A stretch of 64,000 bases of DNA, taken from NCBI RefSeq assembly GCF_004000985.1, contig NZ_BIMH01000002.1, positions 62,001 to 126,000 of the forward strand, in the 5' to 3' direction. This stretch comes from Paenibacillus validus NBRC 15382 (GTDB taxonomy: Bacteria; Bacillota; Bacilli; Paenibacillales; NBRC-103111). A program made the translations under genes and the position numbers. The notes under the pieces were generated by a model that saw nothing but the letters and a program-made list of their open reading frames with translations, had not been told where the DNA came from and did not search any database. Positions 1-7,612 of this stretch are shown in pieces (position 1 is the stretch's first letter; the number at the start of each line of letters is the position of its first letter).

Positions 1-17
1 CATATATAGATAAGCAT
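1..17 (-). CDS. Start of an ABC transporter permease (partial, runs off the window)
   Basis: A minus-strand ATG at 17 is preceded by a strong GAGGAGGAG ribosome site, and the first codons read M-L-I-Y-I before the window ends. It lies 28 bases downstream of the peptide-type binding-protein gene on the same strand. An N-terminus of this kind is usual in DppB/OppB-type permeases, so a peptide permease is the natural guess. Only five residues are visible, so the identity rests on context. Confidence 0.45.
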
Positions 18-45
18 GACCACTCCTCCTCATTCGGCATCTGCA

Positions 46-1638
46 CTATTTGAATTCAACACGCTTCAAATCAAGCGAGCCGTCAGGAAGGACAAAGGCA
101 TTATTCAAGTTGCTTCTTTTACCTGAAATAATGTCGGTCACGTAGAGGAAACCCCATGGAGCTTCTTCTACAACTAACTTTTGCACATTCGCGTACGCTT
201 CAAGACGTTCTTTGTCGGTCGTTAAGCGCAGCCCGTTTTCGATTAATTTTTCCGCCTCTTCGTTCACATAAAATCCCGTATTGTAGCCGGCCGGCGGGAA
301 CTGGGCCTTGGTCAGCAGCGGACGGATACCCCAATCGGCTTCGCCTGTGGACAGAGACCAGCTGCCCATGTACGTCTGCATTTTGCTCTCTTCCGGCTTC
401 ACGTACAACTGGTTGAGCAAGGTGCCCTTCTCCATCTGCTGAATGTTGACTTTTACCCCGACTTCTTTCCATTGCTGTTGAATAAATTCCGCGGCTTTCA
501 CCGTTTCGCTGGCATTCACAACCCATAAGGTTGTCTCAAATCCGTTAGGAAAACCGGCTTCGCTCAGAAGACTCTTTGCTTTCTCGCGATTGTAATCGTA
601 CATTTGCTGTTTCTGGAAGCCCCATACATTCGGCGCGATGATGGATTCCGCCGGTGTCCCAAACCCTTTGTACACCACTTTGATCAGCGTATTTTTATCA
701 ATCGCATAGTTCAAGGCTTGACGCACCTTTTTATTGTCGAACGGTTTCTTCGTCATATTAAACACGACATAGAACTCAAGTATGGAAGGCGCTTTGTTCA
801 CGACAATATTGTTGTCGTTCTTCACGCTGTCCACTTGGTCGGCAGACAACGGATAAACGAATTGAACTTCGCCGGTTTTCAGCATGGACGTACGGGACGA
901 AGCTTCGGTTACCGGCTTGAACACAATTTTATCCACTTTCGCGGTGTTCGCTTTATCCCAGTATCCGTCGAATTTCTTGATCGTCACATGATCGGCGTCC
1001 TTCCATTCGACGAATTGGTAAGGGCCTGTGCCTACGGGCTTGCGCTGCACTTCCTTGTTATTCTCCTTAATCGATTTCGGAGAAATCATCATCGAGGCGG
1101 GATGGGCGAACGTTTGGGTAATAGCCGCGAACGGCTGATTCAGAACGAATTTGACCGTGTAAGGATCGATCACTTCCACTTTCTCCACGACCTGGAACAG
1201 CGAGGCGCGTTTCAGCTTGTTATCCGGATTTTTAATCCGGTCCAGGTTGGCTTTGACCGCTTCCGCGTTGAACTCTTCCCCGTCGTGAAACTTAACGCCT
1301 TTTCTTAATTTAAAGGTTGCCGATTTGGCATCGCTGCCCAGTTCCGGTAAAGACTCTGCGAGGACCGGCACAACCTTCATATCTTTATCGAAGCCTAGAA
1401 GTCCTTCGTACATGGATTTCATAATCGAGTGCGACAAGGTATCCTGAGCGTCATGCGGATCCATGGTCGTCGGATTGGCCGCCTGTGCGACAACAAGCTC
1501 GGTAGGCTTACTGGCGGCTGCTTTGCTGTCGGCGCCCGCATCCTTCTGCGTCTGAGCCGGCTTCGAACAGCCTGCCCCCACAAGGCTAACGACCAGCATG
1601 CAAGTTAAAACAACGATCCAGCCCTTTTTTGCTTGCAT
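46..1638 (-). CDS. ABC transporter substrate-binding lipoprotein, SBP family 5 (peptide/opine/glutathione type)
   Basis: The 530-residue product begins with a lipoprotein signal peptide (lipobox L-V-G-A-G-C, acylated Cys about residue 24) followed by a short Ala/Lys/Ser linker. The remainder is a typical family-5 periplasmic binding protein of normal length, with the early 'TTMDPHDAQDTLSHSIM' region and the 'GTGPYQF' motif of DppA/OppA relatives. It would sit on the outer face of the membrane and deliver a peptide-like or amide ligand to the permease starting just downstream. The ATG at 1638 has AAGGAG upstream. A hairpin separates it from the ammonia-lyase gene. Co-location with amidases suggests the ligand is an N-acylated or peptide-like nitrogen compound; the ligand itself cannot be read from sequence. 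Confidence 0.9.
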   Translation of the reverse strand: MQAKKGWIVVLTCMLVVSLVGAGCSKPAQTQKDAGADSKAAASKPTELVVAQAANPTTMDPHDAQDTLSHSIMKSMYEGLLGFDKDMKVVPVLAESLPELGSDAKSATFKLRKGVKFHDGEEFNAEAVKANLDRIKNPDNKLKRASLFQVVEKVEVIDPYTVKFVLNQPFAAITQTFAHPASMMISPKSIKENNKEVQRKPVGTGPYQFVEWKDADHVTIKKFDGYWDKANTAKVDKIVFKPVTEASSRTSMLKTGEVQFVYPLSADQVDSVKNDNNIVVNKAPSILEFYVVFNMTKKPFDNKKVRQALNYAIDKNTLIKVVYKGFGTPAESIIAPNVWGFQKQQMYDYNREKAKSLLSEAGFPNGFETTLWVVNASETVKAAEFIQQQWKEVGVKVNIQQMEKGTLLNQLYVKPEESKMQTYMGSWSLSTGEADWGIRPLLTKAQFPPAGYNTGFYVNEEAEKLIENGLRLTTDKERLEAYANVQKLVVEEAPWGFLYVTDIISGKRSNLNNAFVLPDGSLDLKRVEFK

Positions 1639-1748
1639 AAGTGTACACGCTCCTTTTTAATAATACCGCCTAATCTTTCGCTTGCAGCATTCCCTGAACG
1701 GCAGAACGTGCCGCTATACTTGCCTCGCCTTCCTGTAAGGCCGGAGGT

Positions 1749-1778
1749 AAAACAAAGGCGCCTTCCAGCCTTTGTCTT
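1749..1778 (-). terminator. Hairpin between ammonia-lyase and binding-protein genes
   Basis: ACAAAGGC (1752-1759) pairs with GCCTTTGT (1768-1775), followed on the minus strand by a short TTTT run. It may be a weak terminator or attenuator lowering expression of the transporter genes relative to the enzymes, or an mRNA-stabilising stem. A second GC-rich stem lies at about 1791-1814. No gene is seen in 1639-1839. Confidence 0.5.
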
Positions 1779-1839
1779 TATCCGGCTCGCACAGGCCGGT
1801 TACCGGCACGGCCTGAGACGGATCTGCCGTCATCCTCCG

Positions 1840-3078
1840 CTACCGCTGCGGCATCGGATACTTGCCGTCCCATACAATCTGCCTGTACAGAACCGGATCC
1901 GTATCCCCTTCCGTATTGATGAACAGCACGACCGAGTCCTGATCCAGCTTCAGCTTGCTTCGGATCCCGCTAAATTCCGGTTCCGACATCAGCAAGGATA
2001 ATAAACCTATACCGACCGCTCCGCTTTCCCCGCTGATCACGCGTTGATCGCCCTCCAGCGGACTGGCCAACATCCGCATGCCGCGGGCGGCCACATAATC
2101 CGGGCAGCTGACATAGGCGTCCGCGAAGTCCCGCAGTATGCTCCACGCTATCGGATTCGGCTCTCCGCAGGCCAAGCCCGCCATGATCGTCTCCAAGCTG
2201 CCGTACACCTGGTGAGGCTCCCTGTCCCCGACCGACGCGGAGTGGAAGATGCAAGCGGCGTTGTCCGGCTCTACGATGAGGGTCACCGGATGTTTCCCTT
2301 CGTATAAATTAGCCCAGTAACCAAGCAGCGCCCCGGCCATTCCGCCTACGCCCGCTTGCAGAACGATATGAGTCGGTTCAGGCATTTCCATATGGCGGAT
2401 CTGCTCCCCGACCTCCCCGAGTATCGTCGTATACCCCTGCATAATCCATTGGGGGATGCGAGTATACCCGTCCCAGGCGGTATCCTGAACGATTTCCCAA
2501 CCGTTCTCCGCAGCCTTCTCCTTGGCCAATTGCACCGTATCGTCGTAGTTGAATTCGGTCACAATGGCTTGAGCGCCCGTCTCCCGGATGGCTTCCACTC
2601 TTCTGGCGGCCGATCCCTTCGGCAAATAGACGACCGCCTTTTGCCCGAATTGCCGGGCCACCCAAGCTACGGCGCGTCCGTGGTTTCCGTCGGTAGCCGT
2701 CGTAAAGGTAAGATCCCCGAGCTTATGCCTGACTTCCGCCGATTTCAAATAGTCGAACGTCGTGTCTTCGATGAAAATCCCTAATTTCCCGCAAATGACG
2801 TTTCCGAGCGCATAGGTGACGCCTAAACCCTTGAAAGCGTTCAACCCGAGCCGGTAAGACTCGTCTTTCACCGCAATGCCGGCAACTCCCACAGCTTCGG
2901 CCAAGCGGTTTAAAGCGATTAGCGGGGTAACGGCGTAACCGCTCATTGATTTTTGGAAATTAAGCGCTTTCACGCTTTCGTTAACGGAAAGCCAAAGTGG
3001 AAGCTCGTTCGCATCCGGATTTCTGGCATCGTTACAAATAAACTTTATCCCTGATGGCTTGACAAGTTCATGCCGCAA
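1840..3078 (-). CDS. dpaL: Diaminopropionate ammonia-lyase (PLP-dependent)
   Basis: The 412-residue protein closely follows E. coli YgeX/DpaL, a fold-type II PLP enzyme that converts 2,3-diaminopropionate to pyruvate and two ammonia. Visible landmarks are the PLP lysine in 'DESYRLGLNAFKGLG' (K83), the catalytic aspartates in 'TATDGNHG' (D130) and 'QDTAWDGY' (D199), a glycine-rich phosphate loop 'LQAGVGGMAGALLGY', and 'IMAGLACGEPNP'. The start is a TTG at 3078 with GGGAGG nine bases upstream; no ATG fits better. It lies between an amidase gene and the ABC binding protein in one minus-strand operon. This suggests that diaminopropionate, or a substrate releasing it, is an intermediate. A related threonine/serine-type lyase is the alternative, but the motifs favour DpaL. 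Confidence 0.88.
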   Translation of the reverse strand: MRHELVKPSGIKFICNDARNPDANELPLWLSVNESVKALNFQKSMSGYAVTPLIALNRLAEAVGVAGIAVKDESYRLGLNAFKGLGVTYALGNVICGKLGIFIEDTTFDYLKSAEVRHKLGDLTFTTATDGNHGRAVAWVARQFGQKAVVYLPKGSAARRVEAIRETGAQAIVTEFNYDDTVQLAKEKAAENGWEIVQDTAWDGYTRIPQWIMQGYTTILGEVGEQIRHMEMPEPTHIVLQAGVGGMAGALLGYWANLYEGKHPVTLIVEPDNAACIFHSASVGDREPHQVYGSLETIMAGLACGEPNPIAWSILRDFADAYVSCPDYVAARGMRMLASPLEGDQRVISGESGAVGIGLLSLLMSEPEFSGIRSKLKLDQDSVVLFINTEGDTDPVLYRQIVWDGKYPMPQR

Positions 3079-3123
3079 TCGGTTTCGCCTCCCGCACCCT
3101 GTTATCCTGAATTTTCCCGCAAA

Positions 3124-3954
3124 CTAAGAAAGATGCAGCGAATACACTTCGGGCCGGCGGTTTTTCAAGGAAGGAACCTGCTTGCGGATTTGCTGGACGT
3201 AATCGAGGTCGATTTCCGCTACCGTCACCATCTCCGCGTCGGCCGCCGTTGCAATAACCGTCCCCCACGGATCGACGATCATGGAGCGGCCGTAGCTTTG
3301 GTACGACGGCTTTTTACCGATTTGTCCGGGGGCGATGACATAGGCCTGGTTCTCAATAGCACGGGCGCGCAGCAAGGTCTCCCAATGATCGCGGCCGGTA
3401 TACAGCGTAAATTCCGCAGGCAGCATCAGGATTTCCGCACCTTTCAACGACTGCAGACGGAAAAGCTCCGGGAACCGGATATCGTAGCAGATCGCAAGGC
3501 CGATCTTGGCGAAGTCCGTATCGCAGACCACGACCTCTCTGCCGAAATCTTTGGTTTGCGATTCCAGATAGGAAGGTCCGCTCTCAATCTCGACGTCGAA
3601 CAAATGGATTTTGCGGTATTTTCCTACCAATTCCCCCTGCGGATTGAACAGTACCGTCGCATTATAGAATTTGACTTCGCCCCTTACCTTCTCCAACATG
3701 CTTCCGCCATGGAGCCAGATGTTCAGTTCCTTGGACAGCCTGCTCAAAAACTGTACCGTCTCGCCGTCCGGAATATATTCCGCGTTGGCTTCTTCCTGCT
3801 CTTCCGTTCCGACAAAATTGAAATATTCCGGCAGGGCGACATATTGCGCTCCCTGTCCCGCCGCTTCGCGAATGAGCCGTTCGGCCTTCTGAAGGTTGGA
3901 TGCCTTATCGTGCTGGCTGTCCATTTGTACCGTCGCAACTTTAATTTTTCTCAT
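3124..3954 (-). CDS. Carbon-nitrogen hydrolase (nitrilase superfamily amidase)
   Basis: A 276-residue nitrilase-superfamily enzyme with the full catalytic triad: Glu in 'VALPEYFNF' (E43), Lys in 'GKYRKIHLFD' (K115) and Cys in 'GLAICYDIRFPELFR' (C156). It is cytoplasmic, with no signal peptide. The 'YRKIHLFD' and 'YDIRFPE' signatures resemble the omega-amidase/Nit branch that hydrolyses linear amides rather than true nitriles. The ATG at 3954 is chosen because AAGGAAG lies just upstream; an in-frame extension to 4056 has no ribosome site and overlaps the preceding gene. It sits between the C45 hydrolase and diaminopropionate ammonia-lyase genes and probably removes an amide or carbamoyl group in the same pathway. 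Confidence 0.85.
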   Translation of the reverse strand: MRKIKVATVQMDSQHDKASNLQKAERLIREAAGQGAQYVALPEYFNFVGTEEQEEANAEYIPDGETVQFLSRLSKELNIWLHGGSMLEKVRGEVKFYNATVLFNPQGELVGKYRKIHLFDVEIESGPSYLESQTKDFGREVVVCDTDFAKIGLAICYDIRFPELFRLQSLKGAEILMLPAEFTLYTGRDHWETLLRARAIENQAYVIAPGQIGKKPSYQSYGRSMIVDPWGTVIATAADAEMVTVAEIDLDYVQQIRKQVPSLKNRRPEVYSLHLS

Positions 3955-3995
3955 GGTAAGCTTCCTTTCCGAAATGAAGTAATAAGTGCCGTTGT

Positions 3996-5102
3996 TTAAT
4001 TTGAGAACGCATACATTTTGTAGTTGTATTGATGCGGGGGACCGACGGCGATCCATAATCTGCCTTCGTCCGGTTCGGCAATGACCGATGCGACGGTCAT
4101 GTTATCCGTACCGTCATCTTCCGGCATCGCGCTCAGCGTATGCGGGTAGGTTTGACGATCGCGCAAAATATCCTGCATGACGTCCGCGTTGAGCTCCCCT
4201 TTTCTGCCGACCAGCAGCTCTTTCATCCGGGATTGGCGAATGCGCGAGTTGACCAGCTGGTGTCCGCTCAATCGCTCTTCCTTCTGCAAATCGCTCCCAA
4301 TAAAATGGTTGGAATGAACCAGAATTCCATCGTCCGGCAACAGTAACGCATCCGTAGTCGGAATCGTCTCCAGGTCCGCCGCATGACCGAATCGATCCAT
4401 CATGATCAGATTTCTCGACGACGCCCGATGCAGGCTGCGCACGGCTTGGATCGCTTCCTCGACCGTCGAGGAGCAGGTCAGCGCATAGCGTGACAGCATG
4501 TAACGCGGAAATCCGAAGCGCCATCCGTCGCAAGTGAGGAAGTTGGCAAATACCCCGAGGCCCAAGTTGTTAATCCCGATATACGAAACTTGACCGGCCG
4601 GTGCAAACATTAAGCAAGCGGGCTGGTCATCCGGCACAAATTCGACCACCACGCCAATTTCGGAATAAAAATGCGGAAGGTCTGCATTTTGCCCGATCAA
4701 GGGGATGCCGTTGGATGTAGCCTGAGATGAGACGGCGAAGGTCGTGCATTCATTGTTGGGTTGAAAATTGCGGTAGATCTCGGCCCGCAGCTGCAGCAAA
4801 TAGGCTTCAGCCAGCGTAATATTCGCGCCTTCGGCAATCCCCTGTATCTCTTCATCAAAATACGGCGCATAACGCTGCACATAAGTCCGATAATGCATAA
4901 CCGCTTCCATTAAGGCTTCCTGGGTCGGAACTTCAACCCACGTTTTTAACCTTTCCTGTGCCAATTCGAGGTGGCGTTCGATCAGACCGGCACATGCCTC
5001 GCCGTATTGCTGACCGATCTGCCGGTGGCTGCCCCGAAAGCAATAGTAGGGAAAAGTCCTGGACGATCTGGCCCCGGATGATTCCTGGTCAGGCGAAACC
5101 AT
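3996..5102 (-). CDS. C45-family autoproteolytic acyltransferase/hydrolase (isopenicillin N acyltransferase-like)
   Basis: The 368-residue product has the C45 peptidase / acyl-CoA:6-aminopenicillanate acyltransferase fold. It contains 'YYCFRGSHRQIGQQYG' near the N-terminus, a helical region, then 'NNECTTFAVSS', where Cys119 should become the N-terminal nucleophile after self-cleavage. Typical 'NADLP' and 'NNLGLGVFAN' motifs follow. Relatives hydrolyse or transfer acyl groups on amide bonds of beta-lactams or N-acyl amino acids. The start is the ATG at 5102 with AAGGAGG; an upstream TTG at 5120 lies inside that ribosome site. Only 25 bases separate it from the alpha/beta hydrolase gene. In this operon it probably deacylates an N-acyl amino compound. 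Confidence 0.85.
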   Translation of the reverse strand: MVSPDQESSGARSSRTFPYYCFRGSHRQIGQQYGEACAGLIERHLELAQERLKTWVEVPTQEALMEAVMHYRTYVQRYAPYFDEEIQGIAEGANITLAEAYLLQLRAEIYRNFQPNNECTTFAVSSQATSNGIPLIGQNADLPHFYSEIGVVVEFVPDDQPACLMFAPAGQVSYIGINNLGLGVFANFLTCDGWRFGFPRYMLSRYALTCSSTVEEAIQAVRSLHRASSRNLIMMDRFGHAADLETIPTTDALLLPDDGILVHSNHFIGSDLQKEERLSGHQLVNSRIRQSRMKELLVGRKGELNADVMQDILRDRQTYPHTLSAMPEDDGTDNMTVASVIAEPDEGRLWIAVGPPHQYNYKMYAFSN

Positions 5103-5127
5103 ACGTTGTTCCTCCTTCAATTTTTCG

Positions 5128-5961
5128 TCAGCGCGAATGGTGGGTCAAAATGTTTGAAAAAAAACGTTTTACGGGAGACAGCAGTTTAAACCCTTCATGA
5201 CGAACTCCGGGGACTTCATCGTATTGAACCGATAATCCTTCCCGCTCGTAATTGTCCCGCAAAGCTCTGATGCGTTCCAGACGGGTTAAGCCGGCGGCAT
5301 CGATCCCATCCATCCAGAGCGGCTCATCCTTGTTATTAATTTCCCAGGTTTCGACATCTTCGCTGCCAATAATTAATTGAACCGGTACGTTCCGCATATC
5401 TTCAAGCTGTACGGGAACGCCATAGTACTGCTCGAAATTGCCGGTACCTACATGCCAAGGTCTGGATGTATCCAAGTAGGTGATGTACCCGGGAGCGCCG
5501 ATAGACACACCCAGCAAACGGTTTGCATGAAGATAAAAGAATCGATGGGCGAACTGGCCGCCTCCGGAAAAGCCGTGAAGCAGGAAGCGGTCGGCGTTGA
5601 TCCCGTATTTACCCGCTACTTCATCGACCATAGACAGCAAAGCAAGATCAAAACGGATGCCCGCAAAATGCACGTACTTGTAGGAATCCAGCTCCCCCGG
5701 CTCGGTAATTCCGGCGGGAAACAAGGGAGCGAGAATGATCGTATTCGTTTCTTCCGCAAAATCTGCGAATAAATCTCTGTAATGTTGAGCGGTTCGGCCC
5801 GTACCGTGAACGATTACGGCTAGACGGTATGCGGCATGATGGGGTTGGCCGTAATTTGCAGGAATGTAGGTGCAGTAAGAGAATCTCTTGTCATACTGGC
5901 AGGCATGCATCGTCGACGCGCCGTAGTCATAGTGCGAAAGCTTTCTCGGAGAGTGGTTCAA
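5128..5961 (-). CDS. Alpha/beta hydrolase (esterase/PHB-depolymerase-like)
   Basis: A 277-residue alpha/beta hydrolase without signal peptide. The nucleophile elbow is 'LLHGFSGGGQFAHRF' (Ser132), the oxyanion region is 'VIVHGTGR' near residue 52, and the likely catalytic His is in 'VPGVRHEGF' (H255). The arrangement resembles the LpqC/poly(3-hydroxybutyrate) depolymerase group. The start is a TTG at 5961, eight bases after AGGAGG. It lies 45 bases downstream of the creatininase-family gene and upstream of the C45 hydrolase in the same operon. An ester or amide of the imported compound is the likely target; the specific substrate is unknown. Confidence 0.8.
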   Translation of the reverse strand: MNHSPRKLSHYDYGASTMHACQYDKRFSYCTYIPANYGQPHHAAYRLAVIVHGTGRTAQHYRDLFADFAEETNTIILAPLFPAGITEPGELDSYKYVHFAGIRFDLALLSMVDEVAGKYGINADRFLLHGFSGGGQFAHRFFYLHANRLLGVSIGAPGYITYLDTSRPWHVGTGNFEQYYGVPVQLEDMRNVPVQLIIGSEDVETWEINNKDEPLWMDGIDAAGLTRLERIRALRDNYEREGLSVQYDEVPGVRHEGFKLLSPVKRFFSNILTHHSR

Positions 5962-6005
5962 GCTATCTACCTCCTGAAGTCCCGTGTCGGGAATTCGTGA
6001 TGAGA

Positions 6006-6764
6006 TTAACGAATGACTGCGGCTTCAGCCGGATACCAGCTTTCTTGAAGGAACTGGACAATGCGGTCCACGGAACGGTTGACGAGCGCCTCGCCCTTCT
6101 CTTTCGTTCCTATGGTAGCGTTTCCAATAGTGCCCGAATTCGTAAAGGCCGAGAATGGAGGGTATGTAATGACGTCGGGAAAAAAGTCGTTAAACTTTGG
6201 AGGTTCGTTTACCCACTGGCTCACATCGACCAGATCGGGATATAAATGCATCATAACCGACGTTCCCGCTTCGCTGGCGTGAGCGTGTGCCAGCTCGCCG
6301 GATTCGATAATGCCGTCGCAGTGCGCCTTAATAAATCTCCAATAGTCGATTTGTGCACAGCGGATGCCGGGCGTTCGCTGAAATTCAAATGCGATTTGAT
6401 TAATAATAGGCACATTGCCCAAATGCGTGTTGACAAACAAGAAATCTTTAAAGCCCCATTTCTCAAGGCTGCGCAATGTATCCCATAAATATTGCTTGAA
6501 GCTTTCCGAGCTGATCGTTATCGTGCCCGGAAAGTCTTCCAGTTCGGAAGACTCCCCTGCTTCCAGCACTGGTCCGATCATCGCATTTACCCGCTCGGCA
6601 ACGAGACCGGCAATTTTGTTCGCGACTAACGTATCCGTTCCAAGCGGTAAATGCGGTCCGTATACTTCAAACGCCCCTGAAGGAATGATGACCAGATCGG
6701 TCGTTTTTTTCCGCTCGACAAACGTTTTCCAGCTCATCTCTTTCATATAATTGACCTGTTTCAT
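6006..6764 (-). CDS. Creatininase-family amidohydrolase
   Basis: A 252-residue member of the creatininase family (creatinine amidohydrolase, FAPy deformylase ArfB, MftE peptidase relatives). The metal ligands are visible: 'GAFEVYGPHLPLGTD' (E33, H38, D44), 'FVNTHLGN' (H114) and 'HASEAGTS' (E165). Members use a dinuclear metal site to open cyclic or linear amides. The usual 'NGHGGN' is altered to 'NTHLGN', so specificity may differ from creatininase itself. The ATG at 6764 follows GAGGAGG, which overlaps the end of the GntR gene, so the two are likely translationally coupled. It is the first enzyme of the operon after the regulator. Confidence 0.82.
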   Translation of the reverse strand: MKQVNYMKEMSWKTFVERKKTTDLVIIPSGAFEVYGPHLPLGTDTLVANKIAGLVAERVNAMIGPVLEAGESSELEDFPGTITISSESFKQYLWDTLRSLEKWGFKDFLFVNTHLGNVPIINQIAFEFQRTPGIRCAQIDYWRFIKAHCDGIIESGELAHAHASEAGTSVMMHLYPDLVDVSQWVNEPPKFNDFFPDVITYPPFSAFTNSGTIGNATIGTKEKGEALVNRSVDRIVQFLQESWYPAEAAVIR

Positions 6765-6775
6765 TAGGTTCCTCC

Positions 6776-7411
6776 TCATGAAATGAACGTAATTTTCCCG
6801 TTTTGCAAATGCGCCTCAAGCTCGGCAACAGCAAGCTCGCTGTCTTTGGCTTTAATCGCTTCGACAATCCGGATATGCTCTTCGATCAAACGCGTGATCG
6901 ATTCCGGATAGGCCCTGCGCCAACGGTTAACGTCAAAATACAGTCTTTCGCGAATGCTGCCCATCATTTGCATAAACAAACTGTTATTTCCGATTTCCAG
7001 TAAATATTGATGGAAATCCACGTCTTGCCGAATAAACGAAGCAACGTCTTTCTCTTCATTGCTCCGTTTCTGTTGTTCGATAATTTGCTCGAGATGCGAG
7101 ATTTCATCTGAAGTGATCGAATGTATCGTTTTGCGCAGCGAATAGATCTCGATGGCACTTCGCATATCAAACAGATCGTTGGTTTCTTTCACGGACATCT
7201 CTTGGATAACAATCCCCTGATTCGAAATGATCTTAACCAAGCCTTCGTGCTGAAGCTTGTGCAGCGCCTCGCGAATCGGCGTTCGGCTCATTTGCAGTTC
7301 TTCGACCAGTTGATTCTCAGAGGTGGAGTTGCTGTCCAGGAAATCTCCCCTCATAATTTTTTCTTTAATTTTTATATAGGCAGTATCCTTAAGCAAAACT
7401 CGTTTTTTCAT
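6776..7411 (-). CDS. GntR-family transcriptional regulator, FadR/FCD type
   Basis: A 211-residue regulator with an N-terminal winged helix ('SENQLVEELQMSRTPIREALHKL', about residues 29-51; the 'MSRTPIREAL' signature is diagnostic) and a C-terminal all-helical FCD ligand domain ('FHQYLLEIGNNSLF' and 'HIRIVEAIKAKD'). It heads the minus-strand amidase operon and would sense a pathway carboxylate or amino acid. ATG 7411 is preferred over GTG 7423 because GAGGG lies at suitable distance. Two TTGTATACAA palindromes lie upstream and are the best candidates for its operators, suggesting autoregulation. Confidence 0.88.
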   Translation of the reverse strand: MKKRVLLKDTAYIKIKEKIMRGDFLDSNSTSENQLVEELQMSRTPIREALHKLQHEGLVKIISNQGIVIQEMSVKETNDLFDMRSAIEIYSLRKTIHSITSDEISHLEQIIEQQKRSNEEKDVASFIRQDVDFHQYLLEIGNNSLFMQMMGSIRERLYFDVNRWRRAYPESITRLIEEHIRIVEAIKAKDSELAVAELEAHLQNGKITFIS

Positions 7412-7440
7412 AATCAACCACACCCTCGATTACATACGAC

Positions 7441-7450
7441 TTGTATACAA
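7441..7450. promoter_or_regulatory. GntR-type operator, proximal (TTGTATACAA)
   Basis: A perfect 10-bp palindrome 30 bases upstream of the first GntR gene. The same sequence recurs at 7565, 9129 and inside the longer palindrome at 15587. Palindromes of this size centred on TATA or similar are usual for FCD-type GntR regulators; assignment to this regulator is inferred from position. Confidence 0.6.
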
Positions 7451-7563
7451 TGGCAGTATAAGCCGTTATGATGCATGAGTCAAGACCTCCTTTGTCGAAT
7501 GGTTCTGATCTTGTTACATGGTGTGCTTTTTTGTGCAGCATGGTTTGCGATTTTCATATACAA

Positions 7564-7575
7564 GTTGTATACAAC
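7564..7575. promoter_or_regulatory. GntR-type operator, distal (GTTGTATACAAC)
   Basis: A perfect 12-bp palindrome containing TTGTATACAA, with an additional half site (ATATACAAG) directly before it at 7556-7564. It lies between the permease stop and the GntR start, 150 bases upstream of the regulator, where it could control the amidase-operon promoter. Confidence 0.55.
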
Positions 7576-7612
7576 CACATTATATTCGCTCCATGTTCCG
7601 TTCGTCAATCCC

